DNA of 10,380 bases. Source: an uncultured Lachnospiraceae bacterium. Its GTDB lineage: Bacteria; Bacillota; Clostridia; Lachnospirales; Lachnospiraceae. Shown here one piece after another: positions 9,333 through 10,380 of the stretch (position 1 is the stretch's first letter; each line of letters begins with the position of its first letter). Both the position numbers and the translations under genes were made by a program. Location: assembly GCA_902782625.1 (NCBI GenBank), contig CACZNZ010000419.1, positions 1 through 10,380 of the forward strand, read 5' to 3'. Under the pieces are notes generated by a model, which was not told the DNA's origin, did not search any database, and saw nothing but the letters and a program-made list of their open reading frames with translations.

Positions 9333-9341
9333 TGTGAATAA
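9333..9341. promoter_or_regulatory. DnaA box in the rpmH leader
   Basis: TGTGAATAA is a full match to TGTGNATAA and directly abuts the AAGGAGGTG ribosome binding site of rpmH. It lies about 22 bases downstream of the predicted transcription start, so DnaA bound here could hinder transcription of the rpmH-rnpA-yidD-yidC operon. Function is inferred. Confidence 0.6.
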
Positions 9342-9357
9342 AGGAGGTGGCAGCATA

Positions 9358-9492
9358 ATGAAGATGACATATCAGCCGAAGAAGAGGCAGAGATCCAAAG
9401 TTCATGGATTCAGAAAGAGAATGAGTACAGCTAACGGCCGTAAGGTATTAGCGAGAAGAAGAGCAAAAGGAAGAAATAAATTGTCAGCTTAG
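9358..9492 (+). CDS. rpmH: 50S ribosomal protein L34
   Basis: This 44-residue, highly basic protein starts [18 protein letters not shown] and continues with [19 protein letters not shown], then ends NKLSA. This is the full L34 signature and the normal length. L34 is a small protein of the large ribosomal subunit. A strong AAGGAGGTG lies upstream at 9341-9349. It is the first gene of the plus-strand operon, divergent from dnaA, the classical bacterial arrangement. The gene is short and easy to miss. The stop is TAG, and the terminator-like hairpin begins inside that stop codon. Confidence 0.98.
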   Translation: MKMTYQPKKRQRSKVHGFRKRMSTANGRKVLARRRAKGRNKLSA

Positions 9493-9520
9493 GTCGCAGA
9501 TATGTGGCCTTTTCTTTTCT
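9491..9520 (+). terminator. leaky terminator or attenuator between rpmH and rnpA
   Basis: AGGTCGC (9491-9497) pairs with GTGGCCT (9504-9510) as a seven-base stem with two G-U pairs and a six-base loop, followed by TTTCTTTTCT. The stem is weak and the T-tract interrupted, so partial termination is likely. That would lower rnpA and the insertase genes relative to L34, which is needed in far larger amounts. Confidence 0.6.
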
Positions 9521-9548
9521 CATTTATTATTTCGGAAGGTGAGAAAGA

Positions 9549-9893
9549 TTGAAGAGTGCATTTCGTTCTTTGAAGAAAAATCAGGAATTCCGCAGGGTCT
9601 ATCGGACAGGAAGATCCAGGGCGAACAAAGTTTTAGTGATGCTGATCATGAAAAATGATGATGCAGATAACCGGGTAGGAATTTCTGTGAGTAAAAAAGT
9701 TGGAAACAGTGTCGTTCGTCACAGAGTGACAAGGATCATCAGAGAGATTATGAGGCTCCATTGGGGAGAAATAAGAAAAGGATACGACATTGTGATTATC
9801 GCACGGGAGTCGGCAAGGGACTCTGATTATTATTGTTTGGAAAGTGCGTTGCTGCATCTGTTAAAGCTACATCATTTAGTGAAAGATTATTAA
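9549..9893 (+). CDS. rnpA: ribonuclease P protein component
   Basis: This 114-residue basic protein binds the RNase P RNA and helps it recognise the 5' leader of precursor tRNA. Length is normal. The start is a TTG at 9549, chosen because the protein then begins [17 protein letters not shown], the conserved N-terminus, and because GGAAGGTGAG lies just upstream; no suitable ATG exists nearby. The central signature reads [23 protein letters not shown]. The classical RNR motif is RHR here, a substitution I believe is common among clostridial RnpA. It lies 56 bases after rpmH, behind a leaky terminator, and one base before yidD. Confidence 0.96.
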   Translation: MKSAFRSLKKNQEFRRVYRTGRSRANKVLVMLIMKNDDADNRVGISVSKKVGNSVVRHRVTRIIREIMRLHWGEIRKGYDIVIIARESARDSDYYCLESALLHLLKLHHLVKDY

Positions 9894-9894
9894 T

Positions 9895-10107
9895 ATGAAA
9901 AAGATTTTAATTGCCCTTATTCGATTTTATCAAAAGTATCTGTCAGGGTTGAAAAGGAGATCATGTTGCGTATATACTCCTACCTGTTCACAGTATGCTT
10001 TGGAAGCGGTTGAGAAATATGGCACCATAAAAGGTGGATTACTTTCCTTGTGGCGTATTGTTAGATGTAATCCCTGGTCTAAAGGTGGATATGATCCGGT
10101 TCCGTAA
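9895..10107 (+). CDS. yidD: membrane protein insertion efficiency factor YidD
   Basis: This 70-residue protein has the YidD signature [20 protein letters not shown] followed by [23 protein letters not shown], with conserved cysteines. The N-terminal [17 protein letters not shown] is an amphipathic or membrane-associating helix. YidD is a small inner-membrane-associated protein that assists YidC-dependent insertion. It starts one base after the rnpA stop, so it is probably translationally coupled, and lies directly before yidC, as in most bacteria. Length is normal to slightly short. Confidence 0.95.
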   Translation: MKKILIALIRFYQKYLSGLKRRSCCVYTPTCSQYALEAVEKYGTIKGGLLSLWRIVRCNPWSKGGYDPVP

Positions 10108-10122
10108 TGAAGGAGGAGAATC

Positions 10123-10380
10123 ATGTTACTTACACAGTCGACTACACCGATCATTGGCTAGATTTCTACATTACTCGGATATGTGATGGAATTCATCTTT
10201 TACTGTCTGAATTCTGTCGGAATAGCGAATATCGGTTTATGTATTATCATTTTTACGATTTTCGTACGTATTATCCTTCTGCCGATGACGATCAGACAGC
10301 AGAAATTTACGAAGATCAGTCAGGTGATGCAGCCTGAGATCAATAAGATACAGAAAAAGTATAAAGGCAGAAGAGATCAG
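10123..10380 (+). CDS. yidC: YidC/Oxa1-type membrane protein insertase, 5' part, with in-frame TAG at codon 13
   Basis: YidC inserts proteins into the cytoplasmic membrane, alone or with Sec. The gene runs off the right edge. A perfect AGGAGG six bases before the ATG at 10123 marks the start, 15 bases past yidD. The frame reads MLLTQSTTPIIG, then TAG at 10159-10161, then ISTLLGYVMEFIFYCLNSV and a first membrane segment NIGLCIIIFTIFVRIILLP with the conserved groove arginine, followed by MTIRQQKFTKISQVMQPEI typical of short Gram-positive YidC. Homology continues in the same frame on both sides, so this is one nonsense codon rather than a frameshift. Possible readings are a real inactivating mutation (if a second yidC exists), a base error, suppression, or restart at GTG 10183 or ATG 10186, which would lose the N-terminal helix but keep the core. 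No good ribosome binding site precedes that restart. Confidence 0.85.

Larger units (their letters stand above)
9067..9357. other. upstream half of the replication origin (rpmH-dnaA intergenic)
   Basis: This 291-base divergent gap has no credible gene. It contains the dnaA promoter and leader box on the left, a cluster of DnaA boxes in the middle (9149-9254) and the rpmH promoter with a leader box on the right. It corresponds to the incA/incB half of a Firmicute bipartite origin. Together with the dnaA-dnaN gap it would flank dnaA during initiator assembly. Confidence 0.85.

Noticed and set aside
9157..9405. Minus-strand frame across the rpmH-dnaA gap
   Set aside because: It crosses the box cluster, the rpmH promoter and the start of rpmH, with no credible start signal.
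9714..9722. RHR in place of RNR in RnpA as a defect
   Set aside because: The rest of the signature is intact and the change is likely normal in clostridial RnpA.
10159..10161. TAG read as a sense codon genome-wide (recoding or pyrrolysine)
   Set aside because: recF, dnaN and rpmH end at TAG exactly where their protein families end, so TAG works as stop here.
10107..10337. Plus-strand 76-codon frame overlapping yidC
   Set aside because: It lies in another frame over clear YidC coding sequence, has no recognisable domain, and its start overlaps the yidD stop and the yidC ribosome binding site.

Overview
This window is the chromosomal replication-origin neighbourhood of a low-to-mid GC Firmicute. 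The best guess is a clostridial, Lachnospiraceae-like lineage, inferred from gene order, protein style (short GyrB, DnaA with a short linker, YidC without a large periplasmic domain) and strong AGGAGG ribosome binding sites. No 16S rRNA or other taxonomic marker is present, so the lineage is an inference.

Layout. Two divergent gene blocks leave the origin. On the minus strand, reading leftwards, are dnaA, dnaN, yaaA (rlbA), recF, gyrB and gyrA, then the start of a class I fumarase alpha-subunit gene that runs off the left edge. On the plus strand are rpmH, rnpA, yidD and the start of yidC, which runs off the right edge. The origin is bipartite as in Bacillus subtilis: one cluster of DnaA boxes lies between rpmH and dnaA (9067-9357) and a second lies between dnaA and dnaN (7434-7740). 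The dnaA-dnaN gap also holds an AT-rich stretch, a candidate DnaA-trio array and a terminator-like hairpin.

How the genes work together. DnaA, the sliding clamp, RecF and both gyrase subunits form the replication and repair set. The plus-strand block supplies a ribosomal protein, the RNase P protein and two membrane-protein insertion factors. Promoters can be read for dnaA, gyrB and rpmH. A leaky terminator lies between rpmH and rnpA. DnaA boxes touch the dnaA leader, the dnaN start and the rpmH ribosome binding site, so initiator levels could feed back on all three.

Most of the window is ordinary core genome, and I see no mobile element, CRISPR array, RNA gene or unknown multi-gene system. 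The observation most worth checking is an in-frame TAG at codon 13 of yidC, behind a perfect ribosome binding site and before an otherwise intact-looking membrane insertase. Others are the helically phased DnaA-box ladder upstream of dnaA, the candidate DnaA-trio, and the fumarase gene coupled to gyrA through an ATGA overlap.
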